DNA of 64,000 nucleotides from Desulfovibrio sp. 86. GTDB taxonomy: Bacteria; Desulfobacterota; Desulfovibrionia; Desulfovibrionales; Desulfovibrionaceae. Under the pieces are notes generated by a model. The model was not told where the DNA came from. It saw nothing but the letters and a program-made list of their open reading frames with translations, and did no database searches. The translations under genes were made by a program, and so were the position numbers. The stretch's first letter is position 1. Every line of letters starts with the position of its first letter. The DNA lies in contig NZ_LR738849.1 of the NCBI RefSeq assembly GCF_902702915.1, positions 1,550,001-1,614,000 on the forward strand, in the 5' to 3' direction. Positions 18,501 through 24,052 of the stretch are shown piece by piece.

Positions 18501-20561
18501 TTTGTGCTCAACAGCAACGGAGCATACGTCTACACGCTCAACAACAGCCTGCCAGCCGTGCAGGGCCTGGGACATGGCGAACAGCTTGTGGAAACGTTTA
18601 CCGTGGCAGCCAATGACGGACACGGCGGCATCGCCGCGCGCACGATTTCCTTCACCATCAACGGCACCAATGACGCGCCTTCGGTTGGTTCCGCCACGGT
18701 AAGCATGAACAATGCAACGGACAAACTCTACGGCAAACTGCCCACCCCCACGGACCCGGACAACACGCTCGACAATATCATCAGCGACAATGTGACCTTT
18801 ATCCCGCGGCCACATGTGCATGGCGATTACGGCACATTTTCGCTGAATGCTGACGGCTCCTATGTCTACGACCTCAACACGGGGCTGTTGGCTGTGGTGT
18901 TGCTTACACTGGGAGCCAAGCTCACAGACAGATTCTCATATACTGTTGTGGACGAACACGGCGCAACGGCCAGCAACACCATTGACATCGTCATTACAGG
19001 CGGCCTGCTGGGGAGCATCAGCCTCACCACCGTCCTTGATGGCGCGACAAGCCTGTTGGGCAACCTGCTGATTCCCGAATTCTCCAATGCCACCTTCTCA
19101 CTGCAAAGCAGCCCCAATGGGCAGTACGGCACGCTGACCCTCAACAGCAACGGCACATATACCTACAACCTCTCGGCTCAAGGCATAAGTGAAAGCCAAA
19201 AGCTCGGCGAAGGCGAAACCTCCACAGACGTTTTTATGGTAAAGGTCACGTCCGGCTTAAAGTCCGTGGTCACCCCGCTGACCATCACCATCGTCGGCTC
19301 CAATGACGCGCCGACAGTCCAGCCATCCCAGCTTTTCGTTTCAGAAGACGACGTTTCCGCCATGTACGGCCAGCTTGTCATGGCTGACCCGGACAGGTCG
19401 GACACGCCAAGAGCGGTGCCCCAGACCACCGATGGCCAGTACGGCACCTTCTTCCTCAACCCCAACGGTTCCTACACCTATGTGCTGAACAAGGACTCCG
19501 CCGTCGTAAAGGCCCTGAATGACGGCGATACGCTTGACGAAACCTTTACCGTCACCGTGGTTGACGGGCATGGCGGTTCAGCCCAGAGCACCGTGACCGT
19601 GACCATCCACGGTTCGGGTGAGGCCCCCCTCATGCAGGGCGCGAGCGCCATGCGCCTCTTCTTTGTTTCCGACGAAGTGAACGCTTCCGCCAGCCCTGAA
19701 CAGAACCAGGCGACCACGGAAGACCACAACGCCACTGCCCAGAACAGTCATGACGCCGCACCCCATGCCGACGCCAATGCGAGCGTGCTGGCAGCCGACA
19801 GCAGTGCGCAAACCGGTCACGAAAACACGCAGAGCGACGCTCCGGCAGCCGCAGCCACGCCGGAAACAGCGGACAAGGCCTCCGCTGCAAATCACACAAC
19901 CGCCACTGGAGAAGGCAGCGCCCAGGAACAGGCGCACGCGGGTGCGGACGCGACGCACAAGGATACGGCGAACACGGACGCAGCGCACGCAAATGCGGCG
20001 GATGCCAGCCATACGGACACGGCCACCGCTAGCGCCGAGCACACGGACGCCAGTCAAACAGAAGCCACGCACGCAAGCACCACGCACGCGGACGTGGACC
20101 ACACGGGCACTGGCAACGCGGAAACGGAGCATGCCGCAACCAACGCACCCGCCGTGCACGCCGACACGCTGGATGAAGAGCTGGCCAACAGCTTCATGAA
20201 CGATCAAACCGGCCCCCTGATCATTGACCTTGAAGACGCCCTGCCCTCCGCAGCGCGAGGAACTGACGCCGCAAATGGCGCACAACCCCCGGCCGCGCAG
20301 GCCGATAGCCTCTTCCCCACGGAAACGCAAAGCCCAGGAACGCTGGCCAACGCCGCCGACGCTGCGGCGCACGACGCCATGGCGGCATCCTCCGAGCAAC
20401 CGACGCAAGCGCAGGCCCAAAGCGCAAGCCCGCAACCGCAAAGCGCTGAAGCCCAGACCGCCCCTGCCACCCCTGCCGCATCTGCCCCAGGGCCGGATAT
20501 TATGGAAAGCGAAGCAGACCAGATGGCCGTGTTGCAGCATTTGACGCAGAACGGGCACTAG
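9546..20561 (+). CDS. Giant type I-secreted adhesin with about 29 VCBS-type repeats
   Basis: 3671 residues with no Sec signal peptide, as expected for type I secretion. Residues 1-190 form an N-terminal module whose start resembles a beta-strand-rich cap. About 195-300 is a low-complexity Thr-Gly-Pro linker. About 300-3360 is a chain of about 29 cadherin/VCBS-like domains of about 100-107 residues, most with the pattern ASI.EDDASISGTLPTPTD, QYGSFTLQADGSYTYTL and NTITITINGTNDAPQVSAA. About 3360-3671 is an Ala/His/Asp/Thr-rich tail. I see no RTX nonapeptides (GGxGxDxLx) and no TAAG-type LapG cleavage site. The likely role is cell-surface or biofilm adhesion, as shown for large type I-secreted proteins of Desulfovibrio and Pseudomonas. 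GAGG lies 4 bp before the ATG. Confidence 0.9.
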   Translation: MLASHPLYMPPPGLQTVLKGFTPQSRIELNFSMKDLFVGLEGYNLVFSRNDGSRLVLENYLAPPQPGMQYAPAGPDQHLASLVEAAHPAIIVNGREMSPSFFFSSLGEEDMPLPGIAYVRNASFQDYEHDNLHEGIDSLSGLGSTDGLMRRGGSGADNDDAVGQSLFHTGAGGLYGGGFGGRLDGGLRTGPGWPGTGTGPGGSGTGTGPGTGTGPGTGTGPGGSGTDPGTGPGTGTGPGTDPGTGPGTGPGTGPGTGPGTGPGTGPGTGPGTGPGTGTGPGSDPGTGPGTGGGATGPTAVAAHASLTEDDTDVTGQIPMPQNAAGHNLSFLAQSGIPGQYGIFSVDANGAYSYQLNNTLPSVQGLGEGQTLTETFTYTMGDGAGGVTSNTVTITINGLNDAPTVDSAATSILEDQDHTTGILPTPQDIDTDDSPQYLTQTNSAGQYGYLSLNSDGTYTYTLDNSLPIVQRLGVGDFLTETFTYTVDDGHGGTASGNLVITIHGTNDVPTVAAATAEVDEDGPVLMGVLPTPHDVDAGDVPQFVPQTGSVGAYGVLTVDAQGNYSYVLDNSRPEIQALSQGDTLTEQFVFTVTDGQSYVSKTLTITINGTNDVPTVAASSASLTEHQGLVGGTLPTPHDVDANDTLNFIEQHNAPGQYGNFSVDAAGNYTYVLDYAAPDLQHLAEGQQLTEVFTYTVYDNHGGMASNTITITINGVNDAPQVSAAVASIDEDVASISGTLPAPTDADAGDVAHFVPQADVPGQYGSFTLQADGTYSYTLDNALPVVQQLGVGSQLIETFTYTVTDQHGATASNTITITINGTNSAPQVSAATASIFEDDASISGTLPTPTDVNANDVVLFQPQTDAQGQYGSFTLQADGSYTYTLDNALPVVQQLGVGAHLTETFTYTVTDQHGATASNTITITINGTNDAPQVSAAVITVPGDATDVSGTLPTPTDVDVGDVPQYDAQNTVGQFGTFTLQPDGSYTFTLDNSLPAVAQLSAGEQLTETFTATVRDPHGATSTSTITITINGTNSAPQVSAATASIFEDDASISGTLPTPTDVNANDVVLFQPQTDAQGQYGSFTLQADGSYTYTLNNALDAVQQLGVGAHLTETFTYTVTDQHGATASNTITITINGTNDAPQVSAAVITVPGDATDVSGTLPTPTDVDAGDVPHYDAQNTVGQFGTFTLQPDGSYTFTLDNSLPAVAQLGAGEQLTETFTATVRDQHGATATSTITITINGTNSAPQVSAATASIFEDDASISGTLPTPTDVNANDVVLFQPQTDAQGQYGSFTLQADGSYTYTLNNALDAVQQLGVGAHLTETFTYTVTDQHGATASNTITITINGTNDAPQVSAAVITVPGDATDVSGTLPTPTDVDAGDVPQYDAQNTVGQFGTFTLQPDGSYTFTLDNSLPAVAQLGAGEQLTETFTATVRDPHGATATSTITITINGTNSAPQVSAATASIFEDDASISGTLPTPTDVNANDVVLFMPQTNAQGQYGSFTLQADGSYTYTLDNALPAVQQLGVGAHLTETFTYTVTDQHGATASNTITITINGTNDAPQVSAAVITVPGDATDVSGTLPTPTDVDAGDVPQYDAQNTVGQFGTFTLQPDGSYTFTLDNSQPAVAQLGAGEQLTETFTATVRDPHGATATSTITITINGTNSAPQVSAATASIFEDDASISGTLPTPTDVNANDVVLFMPQTNAQGQYGNFTLQADGSYSYTLDNALPVVQQLGVGAHLTETFTYTVTDQHGATASNTITITINGTNDAPQVSAAVIFIQNDETSVSGNLPAPTDVDAGDVPHYVAQNTVGQFGTLTLQPDGSYTYVLNNSLPAVQGLGHGGKLTETFTATVTDQHGGIVSSTITLTIHGTNTAPQVSAAVASINEDDASISGTLPTPTDVDAGDSAHFVPQADAPGQYGSFTLQADGTYTYTLNNALAAVQQLGVGAQLTETFTYTVMDQFGATASNTITITINGTNDAPQVSAAVAGINEDVAAISGTLPTPTDVDAGDSVHFVPQTDAPGQYGSFTLHADGTYTYTLNNALAAVQQLGVGAQLTETFTYTVTDQHNATGTNTITITINGTNDAPQVSAAVASINEDDASISGILPTPTDVDAGDSAHFVPQTDAPGQYGSFILHADGTYTYTLNNALAAVQQLGVGAQLTESFTYTVKDQHGATGTNTITITINGTNDAPQVSAAVASINEDDASISGILPMPTDVDAGDSVHFVPQTDAPGQYGSFTLHADGTYTYTLNNALAAVQQLGVGSQLTETFTYTVTDQHNATGTNTITITINGANDAPQVSAAVASINEDDVSISGILPTPTDVDAGDSAHFVPQTDAPGQYGSFTLHADGTYAYTLNNALAAVQQLGVGSQLTETFTYTVKDQHGATGTNTITITINGANDAPQVSAAVASIYEDAASISGILPTPTDVDAGDSAHFEPQSNAPGQYGSFTLLADGSYVYALNNALAAVQQLGVGAHLTETFTYTVTDQHGATASNTITITINGTNDAPQVSAAVIFIPNNVTDASGTLPMPTDVDAGDIPQYIAQSTVGQFGTFTLQADGSYTFALNNALPAVAQLGVGEQLSETFTASATDQHGATSSNSITITIKGTNSAPQVSAATASINEDDAAISGTLPTPTDVNANDVVHFVPQANAPGQYGSFTLHADGTYTYTLNNALSVVQQLGVGAQLTESFTYTVADQHGATASNTITITINGTNDAPQVSAAVASINEDVASISGTLPTPTDVDAGDSVHFVPQTNAPGQYGNFTLQADGSYAYALNNALPVVQQLGVGAHLTETFTYTVKDQHGATGTNTITITINGANDAPQVSAAVASINEDDASISGTLPAPTDVDTGDTVSFLSQASTQGLYGSFTLQANGAYTYTLNNALPVVQQLGEGQHLTETFTYTVKDQHGAAASSTMTITINGTNDNPVIAPIVTTPLKEDSVFTSAGTLTVTDVDLGDTAVFQAQNMAGLYGSFVLNSNGAYVYTLNNSLPAVQGLGHGEQLVETFTVAANDGHGGIAARTISFTINGTNDAPSVGSATVSMNNATDKLYGKLPTPTDPDNTLDNIISDNVTFIPRPHVHGDYGTFSLNADGSYVYDLNTGLLAVVLLTLGAKLTDRFSYTVVDEHGATASNTIDIVITGGLLGSISLTTVLDGATSLLGNLLIPEFSNATFSLQSSPNGQYGTLTLNSNGTYTYNLSAQGISESQKLGEGETSTDVFMVKVTSGLKSVVTPLTITIVGSNDAPTVQPSQLFVSEDDVSAMYGQLVMADPDRSDTPRAVPQTTDGQYGTFFLNPNGSYTYVLNKDSAVVKALNDGDTLDETFTVTVVDGHGGSAQSTVTVTIHGSGEAPLMQGASAMRLFFVSDEVNASASPEQNQATTEDHNATAQNSHDAAPHADANASVLAADSSAQTGHENTQSDAPAAAATPETADKASAANHTTATGEGSAQEQAHAGADATHKDTANTDAAHANAADASHTDTATASAEHTDASQTEATHASTTHADVDHTGTGNAETEHAATNAPAVHADTLDEELANSFMNDQTGPLIIDLEDALPSAARGTDAANGAQPPAAQADSLFPTETQSPGTLANAADAAAHDAMAASSEQPTQAQAQSASPQPQSAEAQTAPATPAASAPGPDIMESEADQMAVLQHLTQNGH
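10126..10428 (+). repeat. Short tandem repeats encoding the Thr-Gly-Pro linker
   Basis: Imperfect 12-bp and 6-bp tandem units of the GGTACAGGACCG / GGCACAGGACCG type encode runs of (Thr-Gly-Pro-Gly) in the adhesin. The cleanest block is about 10265-10375. Unit number could vary by slippage without breaking the frame. Confidence 0.85.
12010..14870 (+). repeat. 633-bp super-repeat, about 4.5 copies, inside the adhesin gene
   Basis: Equivalent positions (for example the ATG of GACGTGGTGCTGTTC segments) recur at 12106, 12739, 13372, 14005 and 14638, exactly 633 bp (211 codons) apart. Each unit holds two VCBS domains: one starting QVSAATASIFEDD and one starting QVSAAVITVPGDA. Identity between units is very high, pointing to recent tandem amplification or gene conversion. 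Confidence 0.9.
15180..17090 (+). repeat. 318-bp tandem repeats inside the adhesin gene
   Basis: Single VCBS domains of 106 codons recur with a 318-bp period: the block GTCGCGTCCATCAATGAGGA starts at 15201, 15837, 16155 and 16473. This block has a different period and domain type (QVSAAVASINEDDASISG) from the 633-bp block, so the two were amplified separately. Confidence 0.88.
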
Positions 20562-20608
20562 CGTGATGTTGTTTTGAAAGGCCTTGCGAAAGGCCTTGCG
20601 AAAGGTTT

Positions 20609-20820
20609 TGTGGGGGAGGGACCCTCTTTAGACCAGATTACCTTTGAAATGTTTCACATTTCAAAGGTGTCATTCTGCCGAAAATGCGATTTTCGGCAGA
20701 ATCCACGCCACGTTGTGGCGCGCTGCACGAGAGTGCAGCGTTAGAGCATTTACCCTTTTTTAAAGAGTAAATGCTCTAAAAAAGGGTCTCCTCCCCCACA
20801 CCCCCTAAAACTCTTTCCTA
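20609..20820. repeat. G-rich/C-rich palindromic repeat, copy b, interrupted
   Basis: The left half (GTGGGGGAGGGACCCTCTTT, from 20610) and right half (AAAGGGTCTCCTCCCCCAC, to about 20799, then ACCCCCTAAAACT) of the palindrome are separated by about 150 bp of another element at the centre of the palindrome. Confidence 0.75.
20630..20779. repeat. Five-hairpin element nested in palindrome copy b
   Basis: Consecutive inverted repeats: CCTTTGAAATG / CATTTCAAAGG (20641-20667); ATTCTGCCGAAAA with TTTCGGCAGAAT (20672-20702); CGCCAC / GTGGCG (20706-20720); CGCTGCAC / GTGCAGCG (20721-20740); AGAGCATTTAC / GTAAATGCTCT (20743-20778). Related, more degenerate copies lie at about 32040-32155, 35673-35817, 36500-36610 and 37683-37733. 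Confidence 0.8.
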
Positions 20821-21012
20821 GTGCGTTTCAGGGCCGTTAACGGATGAAATGACTTCACTACCCCGCAAGAATTTTTAAGAAAATCCCTGCCGCTAAATGC
20901 GGACATGCAGGCTTATCCGCCGCACGCGATCATTTAACGTGCAACTGCCCTGGTAGCGAAGGCGGCTGTTCATCTGAAGCGGGCACTTCTGAGACCGCAT
21001 CACCCAGGCAGC

Positions 21013-21052
21013 AAAAACCAGTGAAGGCCGGGAATATTCCCGGCCTTCACTG
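21013..21052 (-). terminator. Rho-independent terminator of the chemoreceptor gene
   Basis: A long perfect palindrome, CAGTGAAGGCCGGGAA with its complement around AT (21019-21052). On the minus strand it is followed by GGTTTTT. It lies 33 bp past the chemoreceptor stop. Confidence 0.9.
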
Positions 21053-21085
21053 TGTATGTATGTCAGTAAAAATCCTGCCAGCAAG

Positions 21086-22657
21086 CTATTCTTTCAACCG
21101 CCCGGTCAGATCCGCCAGGCGCTGCGTGAGCGCCACCAGCTTGTCCGTCTCCTGCCGAACCTCTTCCATTGATCTGGCAGTGCCCGCCATGACGTCATTG
21201 GCCTCGACAATGGAGCGGTTGATCTCCTCGCTGGTCGCGGACTGCTCCTCGCTGGCTGCGGCAATGGCGCTGATTCTGCCAGTGGTGTCTTCCACCGTGC
21301 CCACAATGGTCTCAAGCGCCTGGCCGGACTCGCTGGCGAAACCCGTGGCCTGCTCAACATGGGTCACGGCATTGTCCATTGAGGCCATGCTCTTTGAGGT
21401 GCTTTGCTGAATGGCATTGATGGCATTGCCCACATCATTGGTGGAAATCACGGTTTTTTCAGCAAGTTTGCGCACCTCATCCGCCACCACCGCAAAGCCG
21501 CGCCCGGCATCGCCAGCGCGGGCGGCCTCAATGGCGGCATTGAGGGCCAGCAGGTTGGTCTGGTCCGCTATATCCGAAATAACATTCATAATCTCTGAAA
21601 TGGCCCTGGCATGGTTGTTCAAAAGAACCATATCGCTCTTGAGCGCCATTGAAACCTCATGCACCTCTTCAATGCTCTGCGTTGCGTTGCGCACCACGGC
21701 AGCGCCCTCGTGGGCCTTGTCTCGCGTCTGCGTTGAGGCTGTTGAAGCGTTGGCAGCGTTTTGCGCCACCTCGCGCACCGTGGCGGTCATTTCATTCATG
21801 GCCGTGGCGACCTCGCTCAGCAGGCGCGAAGCACGGGTCGTGTCATTGTTCGAGCGGCCTATGCCAGCCACCAGCCCTTCGGCAATGGCGGCAAGCTCCT
21901 GCACGGCTCTTTCAAGCTCCAGCGCCGCCGCTTCCATGCGCTGGTTCTTCTCGGTGATGACCTGTTCGGCTTTTTTGAGGGCCGTCATGTCCACATAAAG
22001 GCACAGACCGCCAAGGCAGGTCTGATGCTCGTCATACACGGGAAACACGTTGGCCAGCACGTCGATGCGCCTGCCTTTGTGCCCTGTTATCGTTACGGAA
22101 AGATTGCGAAAATTCTGGCCCTGGCGGATGCTCTTGCCAACGGCTGTCTCACGACCGGGATCATTGTAAAAAAGCTCGGCCAGGGTCTTGCCCAGACAGG
22201 CTCCCACCGGCCCGTCGATCTCAAGCATATCCAGGCATTCCTGGTTGGTGTGGGTTGCGCGCTCGTTAACATCCACCAGCAGATAGGCCAGGGGCATGCC
22301 GCTGAGTATGCCGTGCAGCACGCCACTGGCGTGACATGCCTTGCCGGCAAGCTCCTCGGCCGCCGCGTACAGATCCTTCAGATCGGCAGGGGCCGTTGAC
22401 GAAGCGCTGCATGAAGACCGGCCCGACGGCCCCGGTTCGCAGCCATCCCGCAGGCGCAGGGTCAAAGCCCTGAACACCCCGCCGTAAATCAGCCGCGCCC
22501 CCAACCCCATAACAAGCAGTACGCCAAGCCCGCCAACTGCGGCTCCCCACAGGGGGGCTGTCGCCGCGCCGGTCATAAGGCCCGCAGCCCAGGCAATTCC
22601 TGTGGCTACGGCCAGGGCCAACAGGCCCAGGCCCCAGAGTTTCTGATGCAGCGGCAT
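21086..22657 (-). CDS. Methyl-accepting chemotaxis protein with PAS domain
   Basis: 523 residues. Two closely spaced transmembrane helices (about 5-27 and 35-60) leave no real periplasmic domain, so sensing is probably internal or in the membrane. A PAS domain follows (about 110-225: [19 protein letters not shown], then [19 protein letters not shown]), then a coiled-coil linker and the signalling domain (about 270-515). This contains the conserved hairpin tip [20 protein letters not shown] and [13 protein letters not shown]. The PAS domain may bind haem or flavin, but no residue settles this. The start was chosen at 22657 because GGGGAGG sits 4 bp upstream; an in-frame start at 22693 lacks a ribosome site. 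It is monocistronic. Confidence 0.93.
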   Translation of the reverse strand: MPLHQKLWGLGLLALAVATGIAWAAGLMTGAATAPLWGAAVGGLGVLLVMGLGARLIYGGVFRALTLRLRDGCEPGPSGRSSCSASSTAPADLKDLYAAAEELAGKACHASGVLHGILSGMPLAYLLVDVNERATHTNQECLDMLEIDGPVGACLGKTLAELFYNDPGRETAVGKSIRQGQNFRNLSVTITGHKGRRIDVLANVFPVYDEHQTCLGGLCLYVDMTALKKAEQVITEKNQRMEAAALELERAVQELAAIAEGLVAGIGRSNNDTTRASRLLSEVATAMNEMTATVREVAQNAANASTASTQTRDKAHEGAAVVRNATQSIEEVHEVSMALKSDMVLLNNHARAISEIMNVISDIADQTNLLALNAAIEAARAGDAGRGFAVVADEVRKLAEKTVISTNDVGNAINAIQQSTSKSMASMDNAVTHVEQATGFASESGQALETIVGTVEDTTGRISAIAAASEEQSATSEEINRSIVEANDVMAGTARSMEEVRQETDKLVALTQRLADLTGRLKE

Positions 22658-22989
22658 ACAACCTCCCCAAGTAAAAACAGGTACGATAACCATTCACCAA
22701 TAAGGGCGTTTTACTATAAAAATAACTGCCCAATTATATATGTGAAGAGATTTTTTGTGCTATTTTTGAACATATATGTGATTTTTTTGCCAAATGAGAC
22801 TGTGTATAGCACGACTATAAGAGAATTCTTGATTTCGCATAATGGTCTACCATGGTGCACGACCGCCATATCGGCGCACATTTCTTGCGAAAGTTTCCTA
22901 TCTTTCTGTTGTTACGGCATTTTTCCAATTTTCTTTATTTTTAGGCAAAACACAAGTTTTTCTTTTTAACGCGAAAGCCTTGACAAGTT
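22658..22989. other. AT-rich intergenic region
   Basis: About 330 bp, much richer in A+T than its surroundings. It lies between the divergent chemoreceptor and rimP genes and should hold both promoters. No gene is supported. Confidence 0.6.
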
Positions 22990-23103
22990 CCATATGGTGA
23001 GCTAGTTGGATGCATTCAAAGTGGATGACAGTACCTGCCACCACTACATCCTGATGCGGAACGCAGTTCCAGCGGGGTGGCCTGAATAGGCCCCCTTTTT
23101 TTT
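22990..23103 (+). ncRNA. Structured leader or small RNA ending in a terminator, upstream of rimP
   Basis: A candidate -35 TTGACA lies at 22980. Stems can form as GGATG/CATCC (23008-23012 with 23047-23051) enclosing AGTGG/CCACT (23020-23024 with 23041-23045), then a perfect hairpin GGAAC-GCA-GTTCC (23058-23070), then a terminator hairpin GGGGTGGCCT/AGGCCCCC (23074-23095) followed by nine T. The terminator ends about 38 bp before rimP, so this could be an attenuated 5' leader or a separate small RNA. It matches no riboswitch I know. Confidence 0.45.
23074..23103 (+). terminator. Rho-independent terminator or attenuator before rimP
   Basis: Stem GGGGTGGCCT / AGGCCCCC with loop GAAT, followed by a run of T. 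Confidence 0.7.
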
Positions 23104-23141
23104 GTCCCTGCGACGGTCCATGCCCCGCACAAAAGGAAAGA

Positions 23142-23951
23142 ATGACTGATCAAGCCCTGAGAGAAACCGTCATACGTCTGGCCCAACCCGTGGTTCACTC
23201 CCTCGGACTCCTTGTCTGGGGGGTGGAGATAGCCCGCGCCGGGCGCACCCTTGTGCGGCTCTTTGTGGATGTGCCTACCGCGCCCCAGGCTGACGAACAC
23301 CAGGCAGCCCCTGGCGTTTCGGTCGTTTCGTCCGCCGCTGGCATCAGCGACGGCTTCGCGCCCTCAGACCATAGCCCTGACGAATCTTCCGATACTCCCG
23401 CTCCAGCCGCCCCCACGTCAGCCACCATTGAGCAGTGCGAAGAAATTTCGCGCCATCTGGCGCTTGCGCTGGAAGTGGAAGACAGCATCCCCGACGCCTA
23501 TGTGCTGGAAGTTTCCACGCCGGGCCTGAGCCGGTTGTTTTTCAGCCTTGAGCAGATGACCCGCTATGTGGGCGACGTGGTCGAGGCGCGCCTGCACACC
23601 CCTGTGGCCTCCACGGATCCGGCGGCCCACGGCGGCCCGCGCCGCATCTGGCGCGGCACGCTTACGGCGGTGGAAGAAGAGGGCTTTGTGCTTGCGCCCG
23701 TTGCCATCAGCCCCGAAGGCGACGTGGAGGACGAAAACCATCCTCCCGTTTTTCTTCCCTGGAGCTCCGTGCGCCGGGCCACCCGCATGTATATTTTCAA
23801 GCCGCCGCAAAAGCCGGGTAAAAAACCTGGCAATAAACCCCGGGGCAAAGCCGCCCCTGCGGGCAAGGGCGGCCAGACGGCCAAAAAAAAGGCCGCTTCA
23901 GACAAAAAGACGGGCAACATTGTTGCCGATAATGATCATACGGCCAGCTGA
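23142..23951 (+). CDS. rimP: Ribosome maturation factor RimP with insertion and basic tail
   Basis: 269 residues, against the usual 150-180. It is needed for 30S subunit maturation. The N-terminal domain is recognisable from LGLLVWGVEIARAGRTLVRLFVD and, after an insertion, TIEQCEEISRHLALALEVED and YVLEVSTPGLSRLF. The inserted part (about residues 46-88) is Ala/Ser/Pro/Asp-rich and breaks the first domain between a strand and a helix. The last 45 residues are Lys/Gly/Pro-rich (KPGKKPGNKPRGK) and could contact rRNA. It is the first gene of the nusA-infB operon; nusA starts about 100 bp downstream. Confidence 0.88.
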   Translation: MTDQALRETVIRLAQPVVHSLGLLVWGVEIARAGRTLVRLFVDVPTAPQADEHQAAPGVSVVSSAAGISDGFAPSDHSPDESSDTPAPAAPTSATIEQCEEISRHLALALEVEDSIPDAYVLEVSTPGLSRLFFSLEQMTRYVGDVVEARLHTPVASTDPAAHGGPRRIWRGTLTAVEEEGFVLAPVAISPEGDVEDENHPPVFLPWSSVRRATRMYIFKPPQKPGKKPGNKPRGKAAPAGKGGQTAKKKAASDKKTGNIVADNDHTAS

Positions 23952-24052
23952 AGCAGGCCCGAAAGCCGCGCTGCGCGGCAGTACGGGCGGCCCATGCGCC
24001 GTTGCCGGAACAAGCGATTTTACGCCGCCCAGGGCGGCAGCCGGAGGCACTC

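Larger units (their letters stand above)
20562..21012. other. Intergenic region filled with nested palindromic repeats
   Basis: No gene is supported. It starts with two direct GCCTTGCGAAAGG units (20580-20604). Then comes a G-rich/C-rich palindrome split in two by a multi-hairpin element, then about 190 bp without clear structure before the chemoreceptor terminator. Confidence 0.7.

Noticed and set aside
11400-18821. Two very long open frames (about 1190 and 1250 codons) on the minus strand inside the adhesin gene
   Set aside because: They are antisense to the repeated VCBS domains. The same codon pattern repeated many times keeps the opposite frame open. They have no ribosome site and the product resembles no family.
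22658-22693. A start of the chemoreceptor gene at 22693
   Set aside because: In frame but without a ribosome site. The ATG at 22657 has GGGGAGG at ideal distance and begins the expected basic N-terminus before the first membrane helix.
23008-23103. A known riboswitch or tRNA before rimP
   Set aside because: No conserved core of the TPP, FMN, SAM, cobalamin, purine, glycine or preQ1 riboswitches is seen, and there is no T-loop GTTCGA or acceptor stem.
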